Assembly (NCBI RefSeq): GCF_018320785.1
Contig: NC_054869.1
Coordinates: forward strand, 33,148,289-33,212,288
DNA from: Cheilinus undulatus
Lineage: Eukaryota; Chordata; Actinopteri; Labriformes; Labridae
Direction: 5' to 3'
DNA: 64,000 nt
Made by a program: the position numbers and the translations under genes. This document shows, one piece after another, positions 1 to 13,100 of the stretch; within the stretch, counting starts at the first letter, position 1; each line of letters starts with the position of its first letter. The notes below the pieces were generated by a model. It saw nothing but the letters and a program-made list of their open reading frames with translations. It ran no database searches and was not told where the DNA came from.

Positions 1-3000
1 GCCACAGGTCAGAATTGAACATAGGCTGCCATCTTTGATGACCATAACCTCTTAGCATAGGGCATGGTGTAACAGCAGGGCCATCAGTGGCCCCGTTTGT
101 GATCTTTAAGGCAAATTTATTTCTGGGAATCTTAAAAAAATGGAGTTGTAGACTTCCAAAGTTGCTGTTTTTCCACAAAGAAACATCATATCTAGACTGT
201 AACTTAAAGTAAATCAAACTAAACAGGTTGTTTTATGTCAATTAATATTTTTGCATTTCAAACAATTTGTAAAGTAGAGGATAAAAACGTCTTCTATTTA
301 AAAATGCATTATGGCCAAAAATGAAACAATACAGTGGATTAAAAAAGTCCTGAAATAAAACCCTCAGATTATTCTAAATGTGCAAGATTTGAATTTTTGT
401 TGTATTGCCTTCATCAAAGAGCAGTTGCACAAAATCTACATGAACGTATCCTCTAATTCCAACAGATTTTCACCCTGAAAAATACAGAAAATGCATGTTA
501 CTTTCAAAATGAAACTCAATTACAGTTTGACATTATAACTGCATTCATTAGCTTTGAATCTCTTGATTATCTTTTTTATCTAATTAATTAACATAAGTTT
601 AAATGACAATGTCTTACAAGGGAGCAAAACCTCCAAATGAAGAGGCTGAAACTTCTCCTTTACATTATTACAAAGTTGAATAGTTGTACTTTTTAATTCA
701 AAAGAAAAGAAAAACTTAAAAAAATATCCTCCCTCTCAGACAAAAGAATGTATCTTTGCATTTTTTGCTTCCATCAGGACTCTAGTCTGAACCAGCTGTG
801 TGCCGTCATGGATGTTCAAACAGAAAACAACCAGTAAAAATCTTCGAGACTAAATCCCCACACAGGATATGACTGTAAGGTCCCAGACTGAGAGGATCAG
901 TCCCTCAATATACCCTCCTCAGGGAAACTTATGAGCTAGAGACCACAGCGACCTCAGAGAAGGAAATTGGCATTAGTGCAAATTAAAAGAAAAAAGGACA
1001 CAAAGACGCAGTGGAAGAAAGTGAGGCAGCTGAGTGAGGCTCTGCCAGGAGAGGAAGGACTGAGTGAGAGGAGAGCAGAACTAAGAGGATGAAAGCTGAA
1101 CGGTGGGAGGTTCGTTAACTTTGTCCATGAGCCTCAGCTGCACGGTTGTGTCTTGTCAGTGGAACAGTCTTAACACGTTGCAGGAAACCTATATTGTTTT
1201 GTACAAGCTGTTTCCCGCTAATAAAAAGAGAAAGGACTGTACGAGCCTTCAGAGAGAAAGAGGGTGGTCTGGTTTATGAGAGACAAACAGCTCAGAACGG
1301 TGAGAAAGTACCCCGCGAATAACAAACTAATAAATTCAGTGGGAGGTACACTGAGCTTTATCAATCATCCTTGAGTGCTCAGCTTCCTGGCAGGTTCCTG
1401 GCTGCTGGTGCTCTGACCTTAAAGGAAGGCCTGGTGCCCTGCTGCACTGTACAGGACTGTATGGCAGGAATCAGGCACGTATACATAAGAGCCACTTCAT
1501 CTTATCTGATTGCACTCACAAATACTCGATACAGATGCCTTTGTTCTTCTGAGAGACACTTGGAGAGATGAATGAGCCTTTCTACATTTATCAGTTACAA
1601 TCATTATGTTAACATGCACACAAGAAGCCAGAAAACTATGATGCTGTGATCACTTAAGGCAAAAATCCAAATGCACACCTACAATAGAATCAGAGTCTTG
1701 TGTATACTGTAAAAGTGTACATTCCAAATATACTGCACATAACTTAAGACATGGTATTTTCACGTATGTACCAAAAGAATTTCCAGAAGTTCTTGGATTG
1801 AGCTTTACTTGTGAACACAGATAGTCACATTTTTCACACACCCGTGTTTCAAACACCTGGATGCCCTGAAATCCTTCCTGCATGTGCCCTAGTAACAGTT
1901 TTCCTACAATGTTGTTGTGAGTGGATTTATGAATGCAGCCAGTAATATTCAGGAAATTCCTCACAAGTGAGCAGGTGGGTGTGATGAAATTTACATATTC
2001 AACTGATGTGATCATTTACCAGTACTGTGAATAAATCTACTCACATGTAGCGCTCATATAAATGCAGAAAGCTTTCATAATAGGACCATGTCCTTAAGTC
2101 TGCCATTTTTTTGGGTAGCATTTTTTCTACATCTGCCTCCTGACCCCCCCCCCATCCTTTCTGTCAAAAAACGTTATGCTTTGCTTTGTTATACGGCAGT
2201 TACTGCAAACAGGATAAGAGGATACATCAGTGGAGATGACATGTATGGTTGCAGAATCAGCTGAGTCAAAGGACGGGAATGTTTTGGCTTTTGTTTGGCC
2301 ACTGAGAGGCATGGATTATGTAATGCACTTCTGATATTTTCGGACATCTGGAAGTAGAGTTGATGAACTTGTTTGTTATCTGCAGCCATTTGTCACACAA
2401 TATCCCTGTATACATTACTCAGAGACCAGCAGTCACCATATGCTACCCTGTGGACAAATCACATGCCTTGCAGATTGCATCATTTCAACACATTTTAAGG
2501 AGGTGCATGTCAATCTGCAGGCGTTGGCTTCTGCATAGGGTTAAATAGTCAGCACTTTTTTCTGCTTAATGTATTTCCCTACCAAATCATGGTATTTCTT
2601 TCAAATCTAGTTTCTTTGTTTTCAGTTAAGCATAAACGAATGGATGGTGGAATGATATATTGATTTTCTGGTCATAAAAATTTGTATTTAAAAAACATCA
2701 AGATTACAAAAGTAATGTTGATAGTTAAAGAAAAAGATCAGGTTCTTCAACTCAAATGCAACAGTGGAAAGCACAGATCAAAACTGTATGAACTAAATAC
2801 AAACTCTGTATCTTGACAGTCTCGTTTCATAAGAGCAGGGCTACTGCTACAATTTAACATTCTCTGACACTGTGTACATGCACGACTGCATGTACACTGT
2901 AACTATTCTAACAAACTGACGATCAAAGTTGTGTATTCCCAAACTGTGACCAAACAAGAGATAACATGCCTTCCTTAGGGACACAAGATGCCATTACTAA

Positions 3001-4693
3001 ATGTGGGGCACATCTCTAATTTAGGACACTGTAGTTCCTGCCAAAACTGGATTGTCCAGGAACTCCCTATCATTACACAGTCAGTCTAAACCCTTTTTTC
3101 AACCAGTAAAAAAATACACTTCTATAACTATTATTCATAAATAAACATGTTGCCAATTGTTTAAGCCAGTATGATTTTTAGAAAAATGAGTGTGTTTTCT
3201 GAGTGTGGGCTTGTGTGCGTGAGTTTGTCCATTTTGTTGACTCAGCAGCTAATTGCTCCTGACTGCAGAGTGGGAAATGTCTGTTAAGGGAACACTTAAC
3301 AGAGCATGTGAACAAACTCTTAAGGACAGATAGTGATACTGCAGCAGAGAGGTCAGATCAAAATGATAGTGGGACAGAATTTCCGCTGCTCCACTTTTTC
3401 AGTAAAATATGTCAAACAGCGAATTGAAGAAAAAGAAAACAAAGAGAATAAAACTACTTTATGTCAAAACTCTAATCAAAGGCAGCTGACCTTCAGTGAG
3501 CTGCCAGCTGGATCTGATGACAAGCTCAGGGGTTTCTCTAGTTTGGGGCGGGGGTCAGTGGTGGCAGGAAACATGGTTTTGAGCCAGAGGAACACTCAGA
3601 AGGTTTGAGTAAGGTCACAGTGCAAAACAACTGTGCAGAGACGATTCAGCTGGTAGGTCTCTTAAGGACATTACAGTGCAGGATTGCCACCTTCCTCTTT
3701 ACCGACTCAGATTACAGGAAAAAAATCTCTGTATTTTTCTAAAGGCACTTCAATAGCAAATGTGAAATCCTGTTTTCTGAGGAAATTCAGGAAGAAAGTA
3801 AGGCATTGTCATTGCTGCATCAGCTGTTTCAAGCACTCCAACCGTTTGGGTGTACAACAAAGAAGAACTCGTACTGAACTGGACAGAGCTGAGCTGGACT
3901 CCAGTCAGCCTGACGCCCTGCCAGGACACCAACTCTGAGACCTGAATGAGAGGCAGGAGGAAGGTCTTTGCATGTGCGGGCAGGTGGAAACACCAGGGCT
4001 GACTTCCAATTAAAAACAGAGTGAAGTAGTCTGAGGTGAGAAATGTAATCAGCAGCAGTTGTTCGCCCGCAACAAATGAATTTAGTTCTTTTGTTATTTG
4101 GAATCAGTTCATCCAACAGTCCCATTACTTTCTTTATAAAATAACAGTTTTGTCAATGAAATTTGACAAAACAGTACAAAGGGGAACATAACTATCATGA
4201 GCCATGAATTGAATTTTAAAATCCCTTGTTTTGGTTTCAAAAGATTCATTCTGATATATAAAGCAGAAAACAGCAAGTACAAGAATTTGGGAAGTCAAAG
4301 TCTCCCCATAATATATTTTTCTGTCTTTGCTTATAGTGAGTGTTTTAGGAAACATGTTTTTTGGAGATATCTTGTCAAACAGTTATTTTAGGAAAAAATA
4401 ATATCTCACTGAGGGCAAAAGTATGTGTATGTGTGTTCTTGGAAATTATTATTATATATTATAATAATATTATATTATTATTATTTTCAGAACTCTGTTA
4501 TAACAACTCAGCAAACAAATGTGATGAACTTCTAACTTCTTCTTCAGAAGACTTCATCATCTAAGAAAAATGTTAAAGCACTATCATTCCAGATGTGGAG
4601 AGGGATGTTGACATGTCATGGGTTTGAGAAATTAACATATTTATATTTAAACAAAAATGAAAGACGCAAAGTGTTTAGGAACGGCAGAACCTG

Positions 4694-5310
4694 TTAAAGG
4701 GGACATATTTTACCCTTTTAAGACAAGTTTGTATTTTTCTCAGAGGTCCCCAGAACGTGCCTGTGAAGTTTGTTGCTGAAAAAAAACTCTAGTATAGGAT
4801 TTTTTCATGTCTAAAATGCCCTCAGCCCTTATCAGAACGTGCCATTTCTCTGTCTGTGGCTTTAAATGTTAATGAGCTGTCTGACTCTGCCCCTGACCAC
4901 ACCCCTCTCAGGAAATGGATGTGGCACTCCTGATGTTACAATGTTACAGACACTTTTATCCAAAGTTAAGGACCTGACTGGGATTCAAACCATCAATCTC
5001 CCAAACCAATGTCAGCAGGGTAACCCATTGAGCAGCATTTCATCTGGCAGCTGAGAGGAAGATCAGGAGAGGTGGGCAGAACTTTCTTCTAAGCGGGAAG
5101 GGGCCAACCAAACCTTGGGGCGGTGCTTACTCCCAACATGAGATCATGAGGGTAAAATCTGAGAACGGCTTGTTTCAGCACACATTTTCTGAAAGGTGGA
5201 AAAGGGGGGGTGATTTCCTGGTATTTGAGGGGATTGTGGACAGACCAGGGGCACATATTTTTGTTAAAAAAGCCTGAAAAAGTGATTTTTTCATAATATG
5301 TCCCCTTTAA
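4694..5310. mobile_element. TTAA-flanked non-autonomous DNA element (piggyBac-like)
   Basis: The left end reads TTAA then AGGGGACATATT; the right end reads AATATGTCCCCT then TTAA. This gives 12-bp perfect terminal inverted repeats flanked by TTAA on both sides, the target-site signature of piggyBac-type transposition. The interior (about 600 bp) has no transposase. It carries a tRNA-like SINE piece at 4945-5050. The piggyBac class is inferred from the target site only. Confidence 0.7.
4945..5050 (-). repeat. tRNA-like SINE fragment inside the TTAA element
   Basis: On the minus strand the segment reads as a tRNA-like head (GCTCAATGGGTTA) followed about 40 bp later by a B-box-like GGTTTGAATCCC. 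A related copy lies at 22381-22557 on the same strand, sharing the 'cttttatccaaa' and 'ttaaggacct' blocks. It is a fragment of a tRNA-derived SINE-like family, not a functional tRNA. Confidence 0.5.
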
Positions 5311-7189
5311 AAAAATCTAGGACAATCTGGCCTAAAGCAAGCTTGAAAAGCAGCCCTTAATTGCTGTTTAGAAGTAACTAAAAAGATCTTTTCCACCAAA
5401 GAAAGCTTTCAGTGCTGTTCCACGCTCTTCTTTTAATAAAGAGATGTTGTCCAATTCTGATAAAACTGCCACCATAGCTACATACATGCTTATCTCTTCA
5501 CCATTTGCCATTGTTTACAGAATGGTGAAGCCATGGGTTTCCCTTCACCATAGTTACTGCTTTGTTCTCCTCAAATGACATTGAACAGTCCAGTCATTCT
5601 CTAACTGAAACCAGTGTATCAGATTTACCCTTTCAAAGACATGGAATCTGGCCAATCAATCAGCTTTGCTAAGCTGAAACATTTGCAGGACATGCAAAAT
5701 GTCTTCATAAAAGAATATAGAAGGTAAAATACTGCACGCCAATGTTTCTAACCTTACTACTATAATTGGCTGCGTGTCAGTGAGACTGTCTCAATTTGCA
5801 CACTACACTGTTGCTCCAACTGTCCTTTCTACCTCTCATGAGACTTTTGGGTGTACTGGTCAAACTGGTGCCATAACGAAATCCTAAATATGCACTAATT
5901 TTCTAAAAAATCTCAAAGTGTTGCATCTTTCGCTTCAGTTTGCCCCCATCCCCCATTCAATGCAATCATATTTCTTAACACATACACTCACTCCGCCATT
6001 TGCTGTTATTTGTCAGTTGTAGCTGGCAGTGCTGCGTAAACATGTACCAATGTGAGTCTGTCTCCATGCAGCCAAACGGTGTGATGCTTTGTTAAAGCTT
6101 CACAATTAAGTGTGTGCCTTAAAACTTTGTAAATAAGTCAAAGGCACAGTTTTAATGCTCCCCTAATTATGTCGTAGGCCAGAGACATTGTGCAGTTATT
6201 TGGGGAAAAAACACACCTTTCCATGCAAATTGGGCTTACTGCACCAAGTATCTAATGACGAGGTTGGTAACAGCATGGCTTTAATAGAGTAAAGACTAGC
6301 CTACTGTCTGTGAGAGCTGATGGAAGTACTGTACTAGTACCGTACTGTACCATTCCTTTAATAAAATGCACTCTGTTATTCTAGATATATAAAAAATTAT
6401 CATGGGAAAACGATCATTGTTACCCAAAGATAATGAGGTAAATAAGTTCAGATATCAAGAACTCGCGCACCGCATACGCATGTTTATTTTGCATTACAGA
6501 GGTAATCAGATAAGTTTGCAGTGAGCTGTATGTGCGTGGTATTATTACTGAGTCTTTCCCTCTGAACAGCAGGAAGCTGAGGAGTGTGCGGTCAGGCAGA
6601 TACTTGGATCACCTCCAACAGGAAGTATCTGGGACAGTTTGAAACTGGATGAGATGTGCTACTTCTATATTATATACAACCTTTTCCTACTGTTGTGCCT
6701 CTCCTGTGTTGTCCTTTCCTTTACTCCAGTACAATCTAGCTGTATCCTCAGATACAAGGTAAGTTATACAACACTGTATTTACAAAGGGCTTTCCCACTT
6801 CTATGAACGGATGCAAGGCACATCAAGCTGCCATGCAAGGATGGATGTGCGATTATTTACATGATTAATGCATTGTTCAGTGATCCACTTCCTCAGACAA
6901 AAACTGCAATGAAACACCTATGAAGTCCCCCAACATCCTAATAACAAGCATTACAACTTTCTGGCTTTTTGCTTGGGCCAAGAATAAAATCTGAAGCAGA
7001 TGATCTCATATTTGGCAAGTGCTGAGTGTCATTAAATCATAAATCACCATTGTGGAGACAATCAATAATTACTAACATTCTTAAATGTAAAACCATCTTA
7101 AACAAACTTCTGTATCAATGTCCACAGGCTTGTTTTTTTTTTTTAGTGAATATGAAACAAATACTATTTGTGTGTAGTGACAAACTCAC

Positions 7190-10100
7190 CCTTCTCTTCA
7201 GGCGATCCCTCTCTCTCAGTGTCAGTGTGTCAGCCTTGGCAATGACTGGGACAATGTTCACTTTGCTGTGGATGGCCTTCATGAACTCCACATCGAGAGG
7301 CTTGAGACTAGCAAAAATAAAGATCATAAAAAAAGACAACGGACATTAAGGCTTTTATCTGCTGGTTTTATAGCCTCTGTTAAAGACAGCTGGTCCTTTG
7401 CTGCTGCCTGTCTTGGACAGGTCACTCTTGTAAATGAGATTCTTAATCCCAGTGAGGTTTCCTGGTTAAACTAGTGCAAATGAAATAAATAAAAGACATG
7501 AACAGTCTAAGAAGCATTGTTACAGCCTCTTCTAAGCTTACTGGTGTGAAATAAAGATGTGAATTCCTTTGAAGCCACCAGATGCTCCCAAGGGCAGATT
7601 GTTTTTAGACTTTTCTGGTCATGTGCTTTTATGTTAATTTTCTCAGAAGCCATCTGAACATTGTTATGTTTTACATGCCTGTATAACTAATTGCCATCCT
7701 AAATTGTTAATCTCGTCGATCCCCATTTAGATTACAAAATGCTTGAGAGGTTTTCTATTTCTTTTAAGACTTCTTATCTTTTTACCAACAAAGATAATTT
7801 AACCCCATTTATAAGACAGATACTTTGTTTTGTTCAATCTGTTAATTATTGATTAATCATTTTATTATTAGTATTTCTTTAAGATCCATTTTCTCAATAT
7901 AAGTTCTTCTGTGTGATTTGTTGTTTTCTGTAGAGCACTGTGTTATATTTATGCACTTTACGTACAAGTTGATTCAATTCATTTGCCCCTTGATCAGTGG
8001 TTCTCAGCTGATGGTTTGGGACCCAAAAGTTGGTCCCAGAGCTGTTGTAATTGGGTCAAGAATGTGTACCTGGAATAAAGAAATTGTGGCAAAAGTCTAT
8101 TATATATTGAATCCCAAAAGAGACATACATCTATACAATTAATTTTACTCCTTTTAGCGGTGATAATGAGTAAATTTTGTTCTCTAAACCTGATTATCTT
8201 GGGGTAACAAAGCTTGTTTCTCCAATATAATTTGTCAACTTCCTAAAGATCTCTGAAAAACAACCAAAACGTACAGGCCATCATGCGAAGACATAAATGA
8301 AAGGTATGCCTGCATGTCCTCCCAGAGCTTTTGTAACAATGTGATTTAAAAATGTTTTTTAATCATGTCTATTTGCTCAGTCATTTTTATTTTATTACCT
8401 AATTTTGAGTGCACAAAATGTTTTACAGGAATTTGGGTCCTGTTTTTTAATTGAGGCGGTGGTGGTGTATTATGTACAACTGCCATCAGAAGATAATTGA
8501 AGGTGCTATGTAAGATTTTCAGGAGCTCTTTCTGGAGTACTCAGGGCTTTCTTGTGCGCTTGAGTTTGATGCCAAATCAGCAAAGAGAAACTGGAGGCAA
8601 TTCAGGAGGTTTATTGAAAGGAATAGGCAAGACCAGTTGAACTACTGCCCGAGATGGATTAATCAAGCTATTTTGCAAGGGTGCGTGGTACATAAAAGTC
8701 CCAAACGCTCTGCTGATTTTATAGCTAAAGAATTCTGAACTTCTAATGGCATTAATGTAAGCACAAAACTGTGTGATAAGAACTTCATGGACTGTGTTTC
8801 TATGGCTGACTAACTGCCTGCAAGCCTCACATCACCAAGTCCAATGCCAAGCGTTGAATAGAGTGATGCAAAGCACACTGACACTGGACTGTGGAGCAGT
8901 GGAAACATGCTCTGTGGAGTGATGAACCACGCTTCTGCTTGGCAGTCAGATGGACAAGTCTGGGTTTGGCCTATGCAGAGAGAACATTACCTGCTTGACT
9001 GCATTATGCCATGACTGGCCAGCACAGAACCCTGACCTCAACCCAATAAAAACCCTTGGGGATGAACGGAGATTGCGAGCCAGGTCTTCTTGTCCAACAT
9101 CAGTGCCTGACCTCATAAATGCTCTACAGAATGAATGGGCACAAATTCCCACAAAACAATGCAAAATTGTGTGGAAAGCCTTCCAAGAAGAGCACAGGCA
9201 GTTATGGCTGCAAAAAGGAGGGAATTTTGAAAACAAGCACAGAAACTGGATGGAAGGCATCCATTTACCCAATTGAAGTCGGCTGCAGAGGCTTCACTGG
9301 AAAATCATTACAGCAGTTCCTGAAGACTCTTGGAATCGCTGGGCCCAGGCAGAGGAGGGCTCTCAAAGGACTGGCTGAGGAAGCGGAGCATTGAAACTTT
9401 TGGATTTGGCTCTGGCGTAAGGATCAGAGATGGGAAAGAGGATCTTGAGGCCAGCTGCAGAGAGCAGTAGGGAGAGGTCCCTATTGCTGCCCTACCCAGA
9501 GATGTTCTGGGCTTAAAGGGGTGAAACATCTGAGATGGGTGGCTCCCAGCTTATGACGCTGCAGCTGGCCTGATAGCACCGGTGGAGGTACGCCAGGCAG
9601 AAATGCCCTGTAAGCAGAGATGCCTGTGCTCCAAACTGTCATTCCCCTACCCTTAAGGTGTATTGGTCAGACAGCCAAATGCTTTTGTCCATATAATGTA
9701 TGTGACAATGCACAGCCTAAGAAACAATAGTAGCTTAGATATACATAGAAAGTAAATACAAATCAACAAAAGTCTCAATATTTTGCCTTGATGTTATAGT
9801 GCAACACTTGCAGAGTAGAATAAATGAGCTAGGTAGAGACAACATAGATCTTAGCTAGCTGTTGATGTCCATGTAAGTTACTGTTTGTTTACCCGTGTCC
9901 AAAGGGAGATATGAAGTAAAAGCAGCAGTGCACCCTGTTGTCCACTATGTGTCTTCTGTTCAGGCCGCTCTCATCATGAAGGTAACGCTCAAACTGATTG
10001 TCGATGTACTGGATGATGGTCTTGAAACTGAAATTAGACAGAGAAACAGCCACAAGACTCTTAAATCAGCATGAAAAATCAGCTGCACCATTAACAATGA

Positions 10101-13100
10101 AAACATCTTTGGCTCCAAGGAGGGGAATTTGCACACATCATTTTGAAGTCCAGCCAAGGTTCTTCGCTGTCAAGAAACTGAGCCAAAGACTGTGGTAAAA
10201 TCTCACATAACTCTGTTTAAAACCTGCCTGGAGATACATCATTGCTGCCAGAAAGACAATATCCCCAGTTTCATGATTAAATTTATTTTAGTGGGAATTT
10301 GTCTTTTTGTATAACCCCAGATACCATTTGCACTCACTGGATAAACTTTTCAGTCTTTAACAGTATGAAAAATAAGCTGAGGAAACAATATTGTCTCTTA
10401 TTTGATTTCTAATGTTTTGCAGAAAAAAACCTACATGTATACATGTATGCTATATAGTGCTTAACTGTTCTCTGTTAATTTAAAAAGCTTATAACTATCA
10501 CTTTATACAGTCTTCTAATTATAATTTATCATCTCTTCTGAGCTTGTTTCCTTTTTAGATTTTGACATAAGTTTTGTCTGAGTGTATAAATCCAATAATG
10601 CCAGAACAACCGCAAGTAAAAAAGAGAGAAAGGATAAACTGACACCACTGACATCAGACATCAGGATGTCACACACGCAAACACACAAACACACCAGTTT
10701 AGGAAGGGAATGCAGAGGGAGGAGAGGTAGGAAATGGGGAGTTTGAGCTGAAACTTGAAAAAAAAGGGAGTTGTTCAGGGCAGGAGGAAAGGATGAGTGA
10801 GCATGCTGGACAGGAAACCTGTCCCATGTTGTTATCGCTCCCTACTCCTCCACGCCTCATAAACACACCAGTCCTGGCTGTTGATGGCATCGCCGTATCC
10901 AGGGGTGTCTACCACAGTGAGGCGAAGCTTTACCCCTCTCTCCTCGATCTCCACGGTTGATGCCTCGATTTGCACTGTCCTTTCAATCTTTTCTATGGAA
11001 GGAGGAGAAAAAGAGTAATTGATAGGTGGGTTTACAAACAAAACCCTTCAGAAAATTAAGTCATAACAATAATTTGCAGGATTCCTTCCCGAAATACACA
11101 TTTACACAAGCCACAAACCACATGGCTTCAAGAAGGTGGAAAAGGTGAAATCATGGGGTTTGTCATCTTAAAACACACTTTTTGACACACATTTTCTATA
11201 AAAGCTGCACAGGGGAGGCCTGTATAACAAGCCATAACAAGTCCTAATCTTAGTCGAGTCATAAGAAGGGCAGGGTCATATTTTGAGACTAAGGCATTCC
11301 CAACATTCCTCTTTAAATAATGCTCTGCAGGAGATATTGCTGCAGACATTTCTCTATTATTACAGTGTGCGTGTGTGCATGTGTGTGTATTGGTGTGTCA
11401 AGTATACCTGCAGCACCAGGGATGTAGCGTTCCGGGTAGAGATCAGTCAAGAACAGGCTGTTTATAAGTGTTGATTTACCCAAACCAGACTCCCCTAAAA
11501 TACAAATAAGACAAAAAATAAAGCCCTGTTCTCCAGAAAACCGAAAAGTCTTCATTAACATAAAAGAATAATCACTCACCAACAACCATCAGGGTGAATT
11601 CAAACCCTTTTTTCACTGATTTTCTGTGCACTTGGTTTGGGAGGTTAGCAAAACCTACATAACCCGTTGCATCTGGGAACTGCAGACCACAAATTAGCAT
11701 ACAAAATGTTATAAATACAAACTTGGAGAAGTCCTTAAAATATGTTAATTCAAAGGGATCAAGACACTTAGATCATAATTATTGAACACAATTACTTATT
11801 ACTGCTCAAAATAATCTGTGCAATAGCTAATATTTATATGTATAATCTGTACACATGTTTGTATATATATATTTGTGTATGTATATATGTGTATATAGGC
11901 GTACATATAAATATCTCCACCACACCCAATCTGTAACATATCCAACCTGTACATAACAGTTTGTAAATACTATTTATAACTTGTAAGGTGATGTTTTATA
12001 TTCTATATGTCTGTATTTATTAATGCTCTTGAGTTCACTACTGTTATTTGTCCTCTATTTCTATTGTGTTATCGTCACCAGAGGCCTGCTTTGTCTATAC
12101 TACTCTTGCTGTAAATTGGAATTTCCCCTTGGGGGACTAATAAAGGAATATCTTATCTTACCTCATTTATTTTACAGCATCTACAACACATGCACTTACT
12201 GAACTTTTGTCTAAAAGGTGCAGTGTTTAGTATTTTGCTTGGTAGCATTTTACTGAGCAAACAAATTAGTGTCTAATCACCTGAAAATATAAAATTGTCT
12301 GATAATTGTCTTCTGTGGTACTGTAGAACAATGCAAGATGCAAAAACCCAAGATGGCAGCGCCTATGAAGGAGACCCACCATATGTATGAATAAAAGACT
12401 TATTCCAACTTAATAAGGATACATTTTTTTCATATAGTCAGGGGATTAAACACTTATTTAGCCCACTTACTATATATTATGTTCCAATTTTAACCAGGTT
12501 CACTTTGCAAAATGCTACTTAGCTAAATATTACACACTGCAGTTTTAACACTTAAATATTATAAACACTTACAAAAAACAAGCAATTAATGAAAATAAAT
12601 AAGTGGAAAAATACAAAATAAAAAATGTTTTTTCAGTAACACTGTTTTACTCTTGCTGCAAAAATAAAGCAACAAACTCTGAAACATTTACCACACGACA
12701 AAATTTATGGACAAAATCAGTGCATCACAGCATGTGGGACAGTAATCGTTAAATCTCAATAATCTTATTTTCATGATCCTGGGAAGCCAAAATTATAATT
12801 TAAATTAAAACATGATTAATTGCAGCACTACTCTCTTTCTACAAAGGAAATCTGCCAATCTATAAGAATGAGAGTGATGATGATCCATCACTAAATATTT
12901 CAGCAGGCATTAAAGTCCAGCCGTAAAACACTCACATTTATTCAGGATATCCTGTCTGGATGCCTGTGTAAGCGTGTGTGCTGGAGATTAAAAGTAAGAT
13001 GAATCTTAATGACCACTAAATTCCCCCTGTACACTCATTTTTTTCATCCCAGTTCCATGTAAGAACTATAATAAGAAAAAAAAAACAAAAAAACAACAAC

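Larger units (their letters stand above)
1..7189 (-). other. Septin intron 6, running off the left edge
   Basis: The donor after residue 197 is GTGAGT (7189 downward). I searched this stretch on the minus strand for the next septin exons (VRGRLYPWG, the SDEDEDF segment and the coiled coil) and did not find them, so the intron appears to exceed 7 kb. The only clear structure is the TTAA-flanked element at 4694-5310. The rest is AT-rich, with a C-run near 2143-2153 and an AT microsatellite near 4449-4485. Confidence 0.6.

Noticed and set aside
1..7189. Remaining septin exons
   Set aside because: No minus-strand match to conserved later septin segments was found, so the gene is reported as partial.
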